DNA of 64,000 nt, from the NCBI GenBank assembly GCA_025093985.1, contig JACAAK010000014.1, forward strand, positions 1,674,001 to 1,738,000. Direction: 5' to 3'. This document shows, piece after piece, positions 11,108 through 23,426 of the stretch (the first letter of the stretch is position 1; each line of letters opens with the position of its first letter). The DNA is from Calvatia gigantea (lineage: Eukaryota > Basidiomycota > Agaricomycetes > Agaricales > Lycoperdaceae). The translations under genes and the position numbers were made by a program. The notes under the pieces are model-generated. The model was not told where the DNA came from and ran no database searches. It was given only the letters and a program-made list of their open reading frames with translations.

Positions 11108-12120
11108 TCAATCAATCCAACTCGCAAGAAGTATACTGAGGGTATCCCATGCCTGCCATTCCTGTAGATAACGTTCACTGCCTGGGATCCTAAGTGAGAG
11201 GTCTTTGGCCCAGTCTCTATCATCACCGTAGCATGCAAGGGGGTTGACATAATCCCAGTATTTTGGATACCTATCCGGTCGTTCAAGACGAAGTGGCAGG
11301 GCGAAAAGAAAGAGGGCGCACCAACCGGCAAATTCCTAGTCGATTATACCCGTTAAGTGACCATCCTTTACCATGATGTTCCAAGGTGCAAGGTCTCCAT
11401 GTCCGAAAACGACTTGGTCGTCTTTACCGTCAAGCTGTTTGGCCATGCATACGAGAGCATCGAAATTCTTGGTTTTAGGTTCAGTGGGCCACAAACCGAT
11501 ACTTTCATGAAAGTCCACGGGATTCGCCGTTCGAACAATCTTGCGGCACGGAAGCACAGAATTTTCGATGAAGTCGCCGTCTAATCCACACACAGCGGTC
11601 CCATGTGGGCTAGCAAAAGCGTGCATCTTGTCGAGACACGCGCCTACTTCAGCCATGATGACATTGAGCTCCTCGCCGGAGTACATGTCGTAGACTTCTG
11701 AAAGAGGATCGCCGGGCACCTTGGTCATGAGTATAGTCTGTCTTTTCTCCGCGGAACCTTGGTTACTGTAACCAAGAATACGGGGAACAGGGAGACCCAT
11801 GGCACGAGCTATTATAGCGGCCTGCGCTTCGCGTTCCACGTCCGAATTATAATGGCAGTATTTGACGAGAAGGTTGAATGGCAATTGATAGATGCGGTTG
11901 AGGCTACGAGGGACCATGATACCGCGCCAGTGAAGGTAGTACCCAGAAAATTTGATGAGGTAGTTATTGACGAACCCCCAGAAATAGTTCAACCAGGACC
12001 ACCTGCGTTTCGGCACCCATGCTATGGGCATTAAATTCCCCTACAAAATAGTCTTTATTAGAGGTCACAGTAAAAAGCGGATAAACCTACGGGTGAACTT
12101 GAAACATCCACGTCAGACAT
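11108..12120 (-). pseudogene. APH-fold kinase, copy 3, with nonsense codon in the metal-binding motif
   Basis: The exons 12120-12091, 12040-11322 and 11270-11108 have the same layout as copies 1 and 2 and would give 303 residues. Codon 245 (11338-11336) is TAG where the other two copies have TGG, in the IIDWEFAGW motif. Everything downstream, including the GTGCGC donor and the whole C-terminal exon, is still in frame and well conserved. The stop truncates the protein directly after the metal-binding aspartate and removes the last 59 residues, so this copy is probably inactive. A single recent substitution explains it. Readthrough, RNA editing or an assembly error cannot be excluded from sequence alone. 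Confidence 0.8.
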
Positions 12121-12559
12121 GTTCAAGACGGAATGACAAGTTGATTTAGAAAAAAAAAACCATCACCAGTCGAACTTGTGTCGACCGATCACATGATGTG
12201 GAACAAGGATTGACGTGTTCAAAAAAAGTATACGTGTTTAATAAAACGGACAATGGAATTGAATATTTTCAAGAGGCAAAGGGGGCCAGCTCTGCAAGTG
12301 TGTAAATGATAACGAATTGAAGGAACCGCTAACGTTAATTTTAATAACAGTCCTTCTCTAAATTTAGTTGCAACGAGTGGACCACAACGTCATCGATTCA
12401 TCAATTATTGGCACCTTCAAGGAAGCTTCAAGTTTGTCATGCAAATGTCAGAACTCCAGTCCAACTCTCATAGCGGTCACTCTGTACCGACAAAAAATCC
12501 AACTATATTAAGGAAGGAAATGCGGAGCAAATTTCTTTGATCTACTGGCTACTAATATA

Positions 12560-12854
12560 CTGCCGTCAAACTACCCAAAATCCAGATGGTCCATGCTATA
12601 TTAATTAGGTTACTAATGCAAAGCCTGGAAAGCGGAAAACAGTAAACGTAAAAGATACATACCAACGCAAGTGTGGGGTAGCAAAGCAGAACATTTATGT
12701 AATGGGACCAATATAGTCACAGTCAGGACGATAAAATTTCCAATTCCTCGTGTATTGAATATTTGAGTCGTCGCTGAGTTTTTGGTGCCTTTCGTCCACC
12801 GGTTTGTCTATGAGGTCTAGTCAGAGAACGAAGAAACAGGTAACACGAGGAGAC
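12560..12854. other. Intergenic, no feature recognised
   Basis: AT-rich sequence between the end of the kinase array and the 3' end of the CAP59-type gene. No open frame or repeat of note. It may hold the terminal exon of the CAP59-type gene if an alternative splice is used. Confidence 0.4.
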
Positions 12855-14716
12855 TTACTGTTGTTCTTGACAAACGAAACTCTCAGGTGCGCCCTCCCAA
12901 TCATCCAGGACATATTTCCCTGAAATTATAGTCCTATCCTTCTCATTGCCATCTTTCTCCCCATATAGGTCTCTTGCAAGCTGGGTATGAGTAACACCTG
13001 CGTATGTCGTTGGACACCGCGGGTTTACGAGTATCCTAGCTGGCCTGAACACGGAATTGGGTATCGAAAGTTTGACTTGGTCATCAGGCAGTGGCACTTC
13101 CTCTCCTCCCTCTTCTGGTGGCATTGCATCATAGTCCGACCCAGCATTCGCGTCTGGGTCCTTTTTCTCCCTATCTGCTTGCCCCCCATCGTTCACTTCT
13201 TCCATACCCGCCCCGTCTCCCACGTTGACCTTTATTTCATCTCGGTGCTGTTTTTGACCTTGGCCTTCGTCCCTGCGATGTTTTATGCCAACATTTGCGA
13301 CTTCTCTCCGCCGGTTCTTTCCAGGCGTAGCACCATTCACTTTATCAACTTCGGCCATACCGTCACCAGCGGTCCGCACCCAAAGGTCTCTGCAGAACCA
13401 CGCCTGGCTGCTATCAAGACAAGGCGAGTCTTCATTCCGTACAGGTACACCGTCAGCTCTGCTGAGATTGTGGAAGTTGGGTCCAGCACGATAGGAGATG
13501 CCTTTGTAGTAGGATTGCGCGGGGTCGACGACGTGGGTGCCGGATTCACAGCAGAAAACCTGGAATGGAAGGTGTTGGGCGTACCGTTGGGCACCTTGTT
13601 TGTCTCTTGGTGGTACGGCATCGGGTTTGGATGTTGACCTTGACTGCCGGAACTGATCACCTTCAATGTCTCGCGTCCGCCACCTGCAGTCACAGGGTCA
13701 GTGATAATAACACGCATAGAATTTGGACACCCACCTATCAGAAAAGACGAAAAATCCGTTATTCTCCGCCCAATCCATCCCACAAACCATCGCGGCCTGA
13801 TTCGCAAAGCTAATCTTGATCGTCTCCAGGATATCATTCGGACACGTAAATCCCTTGAGCCACACCACCCTCGAGAAAGTGATCCCTCGCTTCTTTTTGA
13901 GTTCATACAGTGGCTCTAGCGCCAAGTTCCTCGTGTACGCTTCTTCAAGCGGATAATACGCTGCCGCAGGATCCGCGGTCATGCTTGGTACACGTTTGAT
14001 TCGGAACGGGACATTTAGGAGCGTGAGGACTGCTTCACATAGGTCAACGAGTGTTTCTGTAGAGTCCATGGAATCGTAGTCGAGCATTGAAACGAAGATA
14101 TTTGAGCTCCCAAGGCGCCGTGCCATTTGTACAATGACAGCCAATTGGTCGACGAGGAAGTGGTCGGCAGAGTGAATGACGATAGCGACGTAGTATAGAT
14201 GATCCTCGCCAATGAGGTCTTCGTATGCCATTTGAGTTTGGCCGAAAGGGCGAAGGAGGGTTGGGCATAGTGCCGCGACCCACCCATTGAGTGAAAGAAG
14301 GTGGTCAATGGCACTGAAGACTCGCTGGGCATCCACAGCTGCTGTATCCTTGTTTGTGATACTAATTCCATAGGTGAGATCGTGCGCGCAAGCCACAGGG
14401 GGGGCAAGAACACGTACTACGGTACTTGCAGTCTCGTCCAGTAATCCATCATTCCGTCGTAAATGAGACCATTGAAGATATCATCCCTCTCATCCCTTCC
14501 AAACCGAGATTGCAAGAATGAGTGTCGCTGCACGTCGAGTGACCTATCCGCGCGAGTTGCGCGTTCAACGAAGTTCTGTTCCTTAATCTGGTATGACTTA
14601 GACTGTACGGATTGGGTGGGAGGTGTCGGGGAAAAGAAGACGAGGCAGATAACGAAACCAAGGGTGAGAAGTCCGGCAATGCGCAAAAGACCTCCGCGAC
14701 GGCGGACGGTCAGCAT
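12855..14716 (-). CDS. CAP59-type glycosyltransferase (alpha-1,3-mannosyltransferase family, GT69)
   Basis: Exons 14716-14418, 14313-13735 and 13683-12855 join in frame to 568 codons. The protein matches the fungal CAP59/CMT1 family, known from Cryptococcus capsule synthesis and mannosyl transfer in the secretory pathway. Seen: basic N-terminus, then one membrane span (LLRIAGLLTLGFVICLVFFS, residues about 10-29), giving a type II Golgi-like topology. The catalytic region has SSNIFVSMLDYDSMDSTETL, VWLKGFTCPNDILETI and FSDRWRTRDIEGDQF, the last created by splicing. The C-terminal part has VFCCESGTHVVDP and ILVNPRCPTTYAG. A hydrophilic, charged insert of about 90 residues interrupts the C-terminal region, which is unusual. 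The last codons are CAACAG-TAA; a perfect donor GTAAGT overlaps the stop and an AG follows 42 bases on, so an alternative ending of about 30 extra residues is possible. Confidence 0.85.
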
Positions 14717-14903
14717 GGCGAGCGTGGGTGCTCACGGCGATGGACGACGTCGGGAACAAGAAGCAGCCAAGAGAATTTCGATCCCAACATCAATAGAATA
14801 TGTTGAAGCGCCCAACACCATCATTATGCGTGGCAAAAAAAATCCGAACTCAATTCGGCCATCATTACACACAGCCTCCACATCCAATCTAAAGCTGAGT
14901 GAA

Positions 14904-16662
14904 CTACGACGACGACACAGACATAATTCTAGTCGACGGTCCTGGTGAAGACACCTCTAACGGGCTAACAACTGTAATATTCGTGTCCATTGTCTCTTCG
15001 TTTTCGGACATGAACGAGGTGAACCTTGGGACAGCACTACTCTCCAAGTTAGTGATAGCTGGGACTCGGGCGGTAAGAGAACCCGTTCGTTGCCGGAGAA
15101 TCAGTAGTAGCACTCGAGTACATAACAAGGAATGGAGCACTCTTTGTGGTCTAAAGCAGGTCAGCACCACGTAGGTAGAATACGCCCAGATCAGACGTAC
15201 GTTGCTAGCCAATTGGCGAGTTGCCTCTATTTGCGAAATCAGCGTACTGGAAGAGCATGTTAGAAGGGTATACTCACCGGGGCAAATATTGGTATGAATA
15301 CATTGGAAAGAGAGATAACTAAACCCCTTGTAAGCAATTTCAACGGTACTAGACTCAGACTTACCCGAGAGATACAGATAGAACAAGAGACCTATCCCCG
15401 CACACGGTGCATGAGCGTTATTTAAAGCCACATGGAATATAATGACATACCATCCTTGTACATTTGCTTTATCCAGCGTGAGCGCGAGAATCGCACTGTC
15501 ACTTCTGAGTATACCAATACACGAGCCCACACTGTTTATACATACGGGAACGGTAGGCTTGAATGCCTGTGAGCACTGCGACGGCTTGTGACCCTGTCAG
15601 GAACGGAAGCAACGGGTAGCTGGAGTCGACGTACTGGTTTCCGAAAATGCGAGAAGAATGTACGCGACAAGAATTATAGGGCTAGCAGATCCAAGCCGAC
15701 AACCAGGTTTGTCGGGGGTAGCGCTGGGTATATCTACGAAAGGTTCAACACCTTGAAGGCCAAAGCAAATATTCGTTACATTTGAGAGACTTTACTTCGA
15801 GATGGGTTATCACTATTGCGGGTATATACGATATCTTCCAATTGTCGATTGAGAATAATCAAGGCAGGCGAGTACATTGCACTTACTGCACAATTACAGC
15901 AAAGGATGACCAGGATCAACCTGCGTCTTTCCCAGAGCGCGTATGTACGCAGAACGAGAATGGCTGCGGGATAACACATGAAATCGAGTACAGTGGACCG
16001 TTAGGGGATACTGACTTTCGGATATGATTATTCCGGCGACGATGAACCCTTTCAAGGGCACGCTAAGAACCCCCAGAAGAGAGAATTGGGAGACAGAGAC
16101 TCACAAGTAAGTATAGTATTTTGTTTTAGACAGCTCTGCAACCCGTCAGTCGAAATCGTCATCGCAACCACCAATAGTTACCTTAGGATCGTTGACAGAC
16201 AGTATTTGCACTAAGCAGTCATCAGGAGGTATTCTTATTGCGAACGAAATGAACCCACGGTTAAGAGACATGAATGTATCCACATAAGGAAGATAACGGT
16301 TCAAGATAAACAGGATCGACCCGCCCGTAAGAGGGTGCCCCCACACATACGCGACCTGGAATTAACATATGTCACTTAGATATCGGTTGGTCGATTGTGG
16401 GAGAAATACCTCTTGATCGAGAGTGCATAGGTGATCGTATATCTTCATGGCAGAAGTGGGATGCGTAAAAATAATTCAGTGGGGGTGGGGGTGAACATAC
16501 CAGCAAAGTTGAACAGGCCAGCACTGTACTTGGTACTAGTCTCAGTTCAGCCAACTGTAAAATTGGGGGACGAGGGGTGTAATTGCCAACGATCAGTGAG
16601 TGCCTCCAGCAGGGTTGAGTCTGGTTGAGTACCTTCATCCCCACTGATTCCTTCATATTCAT
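14904..16662 (-). CDS. DUF6533-type integral membrane protein
   Basis: A split minus-strand gene of about eight short exons. The first exon (16662-16633) codes MNMKESVGMK. The next two give the DUF6533 signature: a hydrophobic stretch joined by splicing to IYDHLCTLDQE. The exon at about 16348 supplies VAYVWGHPLTGGSILFILN and a NRYLPYV segment. Further on, ILVLRTYALWERRRLILVIL matches the family's 'LR-TYALW' membrane segment, followed by later spans and the PQRVLHSLLCTRVLLLI block. The tail is polar and serine-rich, ending at 14904. These are multi-span proteins abundant in Agaricomycetes, of unknown function. The first four introns join in phase without any lesion. Exon borders in the middle (15540-15780, 16100-16250) are uncertain. 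Confidence 0.7.
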
Positions 16663-18884
16663 AAGCTACCCACCCTTTCAACACCCCAAGGGTATTTCAA
16701 GGGAAAAGATTTCTAGGGTCGTGCAGGTCCCAGGGACGTCTAAGAAGTAAGAGGTAATTGAGGAGTCAAAGTAGGTAAACTCAAAGTCATGCCCACGGTG
16801 GGGCGAATAGCGCAAGGGGGAAGAAGGGCGCGTTGTCCCGGGCTCCACTCTAATATATCTCCTCCCCCGCCCGGTCAACGTGGTCGCATCTCCAAGATTA
16901 GACCCAGGAATAGTGCTAGCGAGGTGTGACGATCGTGATCGGCCAGGGTTATTTACAAATTCGCAAGGTGCCTCCCTAAGTCCTTCGAATAGAAGAGGTT
17001 CATCAGGTTATTGCAAACAGTTGAGTTACGTAAAATTAGGGCGCATAACGTTGCCTGAAGGAAAGGCCCGTTCTCGAGCTGCATGTAGTAGACGAAAGTT
17101 ACGATTCCTCCGTTTTGAAGTTCTGACGTCTGGTATGAATCGAGGTGATAAGATGGTGCTGAGTTCTTGGCTCGGTGCTTGGATCTTAGATGAAAGGGCA
17201 GCAGCCGGTTGGGGCCCATGAGAGATGGATGTACAATAATATCCCAACAAGGCCATCTTGTTATGGTTATCCTAATTAAGTTAGTCCTCACCGGCACCTT
17301 CCCCTGTTCCAAAGCTGAGCACGTTTGCCGCAACTTTCTAGAGGATTTCTTCTAGTTCATTACTGGTGCTGGGATTACGAATAAGCTGTGTGAGCCCCAC
17401 AACACGTTGCAGCAGCCAATATATCCTAACCTCATTTATACCGCTGAGGCCTTTTGAACAAATAGCACTGCCTCCTATCAACTCCAATCCTATCACTGAT
17501 AGTTAGTGTGCCGAGAACTTTTCAGCTCGTAAGCGATCTCATTCCTCATCAAGTAGCACTCCATCAGCAACCTTGAAATCTTGTGTGAAGCTTGGTTTAT
17601 ACGTTGTACACAAGAATGCCGGGCACCTTCTGTTGTTTGAGACTTTCGATCGTTTCTGTGGAACGGGTTTAGGACTTCCCTGAGGTGACAGGCTGTAAAT
17701 TGTCATGGTATGTTTTGACCTCCGCTTCGGCACAATCAACCAGAGTAATCAAAGGCCATTTGTCTCGTCACGCTCATCATGCGACTCAAAGAGAAAAGAT
17801 ATTGTCATAGAAGGATAACTTCGAAACCCCGAACCAAGCCAGCAGGAACACCATATTAATACCATACTGGGATAAGTACTGCGTGCCCGAAACCGCATCG
17901 GAGTGATAAAGTTGCAACTCAGCAATGGAGCATCTGGCAATACAAGTAACGCCACTTCCAGTTGGACTGTAAATGACAGGGGTGTGAGTTATTTTGCCCA
18001 TTGGTTTGTATCTTGGTACGTATGGCGCCCAATCCCCCTAAGTTTGCAAGAACCAGCATCTAGCGGAATTCGAATGCCTTCTTGACGGTCTGGAGGTGGG
18101 AACCTCGAGTTCTGGCCCGTGGGCCACTGCTTCCATTCTGCGATCCGTTTCTTTTTTCGATAAATCGTAGTAATGTAATAGGAGGGTATGAAACAATATA
18201 TCCTTTATGGGTCAAGATAATGTAACAGAGATGTTGAGCTATATCTGGGTTTTGATATAAGTCTCGCGTGTGGGGTTACTGCAAATCCTTGATATATCTT
18301 GCGGTTTCGACAAGCTGAACACTTCGAATATCCGAAAGCTCTGAGCCACGTGCTTGGGACAAAGTCTTGTGAAGGTTTAGGTTGACCGTTGCGAATTAGC
18401 TGTCTCCAACACCTAGTAATTCTCAAAACCCCATCAACGGTACATAGCCCAGTCTACAAACTACCTCAACTGTAGATGGTAAGAAGCCATAGCAACCCAT
18501 TTCTCTCCCCTCTGACACTCTGATGTGGAGCTCAGTGTTGTAGCATGATTAGAGATTAACACCGAAATATCTTTGATGCCTCGTGGAAATTGACAAACGG
18601 CTAAATTTTTTCCTGATTTCCGTGTCGCAAATTCTAGGATTAGAAAACATCCATCCCAGGGGTCGGAACTCCTATTATCCTATCCGCTCTCGAAAACTGT
18701 TTCTGGGGTCGGGGCGCTGGGTGCCGGGCTCCGACCCCCTTTACCTGTTGAAAAAATAGGCCTCAATCGACGTGCACTATCACACCTGCAGAACGCTATA
18801 GACTAAATTACAAACTGGTCCTCAAACAGGACAGTCAGTATACAGTGCTTAATCGCCCAACGAACATGCCTCGTTCTCTCTTGC
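16663..18884. other. 2.2-kb stretch without a recognised gene
   Basis: Short frames on the minus strand at 17539-17739 and 17786-18001 contain a hydrophobic run (YGINMVFLLAWFGVSKL) and a basic tail. They could be worn remnants of another membrane-protein gene, but no family motif or clean splice pattern is visible. Nothing else recognised. Confidence 0.4.
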
Positions 18885-20111
18885 TCAAGCTCCCTTCTTC
18901 ATCTCCTCAAAACAATATCCCATAACCCTGAACGATTCCGGACTTGTAACATCTTCTTCCCATTCGCCAACACAATCGCTCCCAATTTCCAGTCCCAAAT
19001 CACTCTGCGACCAATTGGGCTCCCGAACAACCACTGCCCCACTTTGCACCTAAAGCACTCACGATGCACAGCGGCCTGGAATTGGTACCAGACGAACACA
19101 TCTTCAGCGTTTCAAACGTCTCCTCCAATGTCACCCGCGCCTGCGCCTTCGTAAACTCGTTCACGGGCAACGCGTTGTGGACATTCACGCATAGGAACGG
19201 CTGGGCTGAGGATATTATATCAAATACCGCAAAGGAAGGTTTTGGCATCGCCAGTGGTTCATCATTTTCAGTGTTATTTTGTGATTGTCGCGCACTGAGC
19301 GATGTCCTTGGATCCCAATCTTGTATGATATCGAATCCCTCTGTTGGGGGGAACCAATATTCGAGCACATGATTCCACAGGGGATAATAATTCTGTCTCG
19401 CAGGAGGTGAATTCGAGACATAAGCCAGCGTATCACGGATGTACTCCGGATACTCCGTATCTGAGCGAAACGATGTCCTCTGTAAACGCATGTCTGCGAT
19501 ATCTAGACGGAGGTCCTCCATTTCATGGAGTTCTTCAAGGGGGTCGACGTAGAAGTCAAATGTGGATTGGATCGATGCATTGTATCCCTGTGCGCCTAAT
19601 GGGATAGGAGGACCAGGACCGTGAAATCTATGGCTGTCACTGAAGGGGTTTGAGATTGTCGAAGACTCTGCAACTGGGGGAGGAGCCATATAAGTGTCCA
19701 CGACTGGAGTCTGCGAGGTTTCCTGTAGGGTGGGCATCGCAGCGTCTTCATAGTCGGGTGGATCATTGAATGGATTATCTCTCTCGGAACTGAAGGTGAT
19801 AGCGGGATGCTCGTTATAATGATTGGTCCTGCCTTGGGCCGTTGAAGATCCCTCAACAAAGTCGTTGCTAGGCTGGCGGTATGGCGCTACTGGAGCTGGT
19901 GACTCTACTTTTGGTGCCAGATATGTGGGTTCCCTGTGGACTAAACCGACCCAAAATAATAACAATGCTTCAGAGAAGGGACACTGGGTTAGCCGCGTGA
20001 GGTACTCACCAACATGTATAACTGGCAGCTCCCTATCCCCAGAGCGTTAAACGTCTCCCTGCTCACATACGGTAGAAGTGCTTACTCTGGATGCCCAACC
20101 AGCAACTGCAT
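18885..20111 (-). CDS. Uncharacterised acidic, proline-rich protein with two NPF-D motifs
   Basis: Exons 20111-20086, 20032-20010, 19940-19063 and 19004-18885 join in frame to 348 codons. I do not recognise the family. The N-terminal third is disordered, rich in P, S, E and D, and contains NPFND and NPFSD. These fit the NPFx(1,2)D consensus bound by the SHD1 domain of endocytic adaptors such as Sla1. The C-terminal half looks folded (EYWFPPTEGFDIIQDWDP; AVFDIISSAQPFLCVNVHNA) and ends with a short exon coding SDLGLEIGSDCVGEWEED. An earlier exon upstream (about 20300-20110), with a hydrophobic segment PLVVIAFFIPSL, can be joined in frame. If used, the protein would have a membrane anchor at its N-terminus. 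The start is therefore uncertain; the splice joining of exons 3 and 4 is well supported. Confidence 0.6.
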
Positions 20112-20367
20112 TATACCAGTTGCACTGAAGCAGGAACCAGTGGTTGTTAAAGACGGGATGAAAAAAGCGATGACAACCAGCGGTAATGCTGCGGATGTCT
20201 GCCTGGGGCTAAGGGTGGGGCGCCTAACAACATTGATGCTGCTTCTAAATTACTCACTCAGGGAACTGCTTTGCCACCTTATCTGCCCTCGGCTCAAATA
20301 ACCAAATGAGGTATCAACTCGACTACAAAATACAACGGGTGAAAGACAGAATGATATCGGGAAACTC

Positions 20368-22794
20368 TCATACGGCTTTACGCTCCACACGGCGAACTCT
20401 AAGTGGCATATTATCTCTAGGCTCTACGACACCCGGCGCCCGTTGATCAACAACAAACCACACTAGATTAAACAGCATCATAACTCACTCATTGTTATAG
20501 CCGCTGTAGGCTGAGGCAATTGCCCCTCGTACACCAAATCAAATTCAAAATTCGCAATCAACGACCTGCACATCACCAACAACCAGTTGACCATGTCAGA
20601 GAAGACAACAGTAGAACAAGAACTCACGCAAGTACAGTCTTCATCTCAATTATAGCCATCGTTTTCCCAATGCACGCATGGGGACCAACGATAAACGACA
20701 TCAGGGAGTACTGGGGATTATAAGTCTCGGGTAAATTCAACCACCTTGCAGGTCGGAATTCTTCAGCGTCAGGCCCCCAAATCGACTTCCATGTATTAAT
20801 CACTCGAATCTACATCACAAGATGGGGTTGGGAAATACCAATTCAATATAGGAAGGAGTTGAGGGACGTACGGGTATGTAGAAGAGTGTCCCTTTTGGTA
20901 TGAGTACCCCATCTATGTAATCCGTTTTTGCGGCCTCGCGGAAGGTCATAGGTACAGGCGGGAGGACGCGAAGGCCTTCCATTCTGTGAATATATCCGAT
21001 CAACTTAAACTGAGTTTTGTTCGGACGGCTGCGATAAGAACGCATACACAACACAATCCAGCCATTGTAACTCCTTCAGCGTTCTATATTCTGGTCGAGG
21101 GTTCGCATCTAGAACGGGGGTGACTTCCTCACGGAGCTTGTCCTGTGCTTCTTTGTTCGCTGCGAGGAGATATAGAGTCTGAAATTAAAATTCGTAGGTC
21201 AGGTATCTTCTAGTTGTCAAAAGAGGTGAAGAAAGAAGTTATACCCAAGCCAATCCAGAAGCCGTCGTCTCATGGCCGGCACCAAGGAAGGTCAACTATC
21301 GGCTCATTATCACCCCGCAAAGAAGCAAGAAAACAAACGAATACTTACGACTTGGTCCATCATCGCATCATCGCCCATACTCCACCCACCCGGCTCACTC
21401 TCCAAGCTCTCTTTCCTGGCCCTTACAAGCAAACTCATAATATCCTTCTTCCTCTCCTTCTCCATCTCAGTAGCATGACTCTCCCGCATCTTCTCTTCCA
21501 ACATACCCTTTGAAACTTCTCGTATACGGTGCATAGAATCTACAATCACCGCGAACAAACCTACGAACCATGATTGTCACATCTCGTCAGAGCCCAGATC
21601 CAAACGCAACAAAAAAAAACGGCACAATGTGTGCCTCATACCAAATTGAGGTATTCTCTCAATGAGCCTCCGTACCCTCCACGCGAACTCACTCTGGGCG
21701 AAGGTCATAAATCCCGGTACGAGAGATACCAACCCAATCATCCATGCGAGGTTCCTACCGCCCTGGAGCTCGATCATCCGTTCGTAAGCGTGTGCAAGTT
21801 CGTTATTAGGGTCGTGTAGCGCATTTGGGTAATAAGAGAATGCGGTAGCGCAGATCATGTCGAGTGTTACTTTAGACACTGCAAGTTATGTATTACCAAG
21901 GCGAGCGTGAGTAAGTGGGGGGTAGAACGTGGAGGAAGGGAATGAGACGCACTCCATTCGTAAACTGGGAGGATTTTGTCCGGAGAGGGGAAGAGGAGAT
22001 TTGAGCGTCGAATATCTTGATCAGGCTACGCGGCAGAGTTGAACAACATGCGCCTTATGGATTGGTTGGGACTTTTCACCTTTCGATTGCGTCATGGTAT
22101 TGATCCATCTCTACAGGCATACACCAGTTAGCAAGTATTCGAGGGTAACGCCCAAAAGAAACACACGCACGCGAAACGAGATTCGGCATTGAAAAAGCCG
22201 GGTTCATCATCCTCCTCATCTGCCTATGCTCATTCTTCGTGACCGTCAACAACCCATAACCCGTAACGAGGCCCAGCACATCCCTCATAAATTTCGGCTA
22301 TTTCCCACAAATCTTCATCAATACCCCATCTCTGTCATATTCCTTGACCAAAAGACTCACCCTAGGATACTCTGTCCATTCCTTAACCAAGATCCTTTCA
22401 CAAGCCTTTGGACTCAAGAACATAACCCTCTCGATGCCCACTGGCCCAACGATCCTCACGATACCCTTCTCGCCGCCATATTGTTTAAGCCACTCGCGTT
22501 GTGGAATCCCAGCTTCTCCGTTGATGATAGCGGGGAATTGACCTTTGAATGGTGCGAACGGGGAGAACGATGTGAGAATAGGTGGGCCTGGGATATGTCG
22601 GAGTGGTGAGATATATTTTGGGTAGATGATAGTTCGGTAGATGAAGTAGACTGAGATGGTGTGTCGGTAAGGGTGAGTGTTAGAGGCTTGATTTTGATGA
22701 CGAGATGGGACTTACTCGTAAGGCAAGGGATAGTGGAGAATAAGATGCGGTGCTCGTAGACAAACTGCGACACGGAAGAGACCACGGAGTCCAT
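20368..22794 (-). CDS. Cytochrome P450 monooxygenase
   Basis: A heavily split minus-strand gene of about ten exons. It shows all the P450 hallmarks. An N-terminal proline hinge (PLRHIPGPP) follows a weakly hydrophobic start at 22794. The I-helix segment FLGAGHETTASGLAW lies at 21247-21292. The ExxR region is EGLRVLPPVP near 20970. The heme-binding loop FIVGPHACIGKTMA, at 20651-20700, carries the cysteine ligand. A final PLRVRRVE precedes the stop at 20368. The C-helix region HRQMRRMMNPAFS is also present. P450s of this kind are ER-anchored and oxidise small hydrophobic substrates with a reductase partner; the substrate cannot be predicted. No frame lesion was found in the exons I followed. 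Its 5' end faces the first DUF92 gene across about 630 bases. Confidence 0.85.
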
Positions 22795-23426
22795 CACTAG
22801 TCGTAACCCAAGATCGTTGGCGTGTGCCCTAGTCCAAGATAGTGTGTGGGGGTCAGAGACAGAGTAAGCACCGCCAATTGTTACAGGAAAATATCGTTCA
22901 TATATCAGAACACAAGTTGTGCGCAGGCAGGGGCATTGACATCTGATTTTCGAGACCATCAATATTTGGATATCAATGCTTAAAATGGCTCAATAAGGGG
23001 ACGAGACACGTCGAGAGTTGGCTTCTCGTGGGATAACATGGACCCATAGGCCTCAGGTGATGAAAAGATGGTAGAAAGGCCATTCCATGTGAAAATGGTT
23101 GGAGATGTTGGGGAAGAGGAACGAGTAATCTAAATGACCAAGACAGCCCCAGCCTCCGGTTTTTACCCAGGAGGGCTTCTGCAAGGGTGGGAGATCATGA
23201 TCATATACGCCATCAATTTATCATATCAATCCCCAATTTTAGGTCATCCCAAAGATTTCAGCGTAAAGACTCAGGAAACGCGTTGGGGCTAACGTCAAGG
23301 GAACCGAATGGTGTGGTCCAAGTCAAGGCCATGGAACACCACGTGGGCAATAGCCTGCCACCGCCAAATTAAAAAGTTCGGATTTCGGCGTCAATACAAC
23401 TCACCTAACTCCTACTCTCCAAGAGG

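Larger units (their letters stand above)
3650..12560 (-). repeat. Tandem array of three diverged kinase-containing units
   Basis: Three head-to-tail units, roughly 3.65-7.39, 7.39-10.80 and 10.80-12.56 kb, share the kinase gene and its 3' flank. A recurring AT-rich boundary with 'tatatcaagga' or 'tatattaagga' appears near 7347, 10742 and 12503. Units 1 and 2 also share the second gene (5564-6326 and 9289-10053) and its upstream spacer. Unit 3 is shorter: only about 380 bases separate its kinase start from the boundary motif, so the second gene is missing there. Units are clearly diverged in spacers but well aligned in exons, which suggests an older amplification. Unit borders are estimated by eye. 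Confidence 0.8.

Noticed and set aside
4259..12120. Reading the kinases as antibiotic-resistance genes
   Set aside because: They share the APH fold and HGDLAPWN motif, but this fold is widespread in fungi with other or unknown substrates. There is no evidence for aminoglycoside modification.
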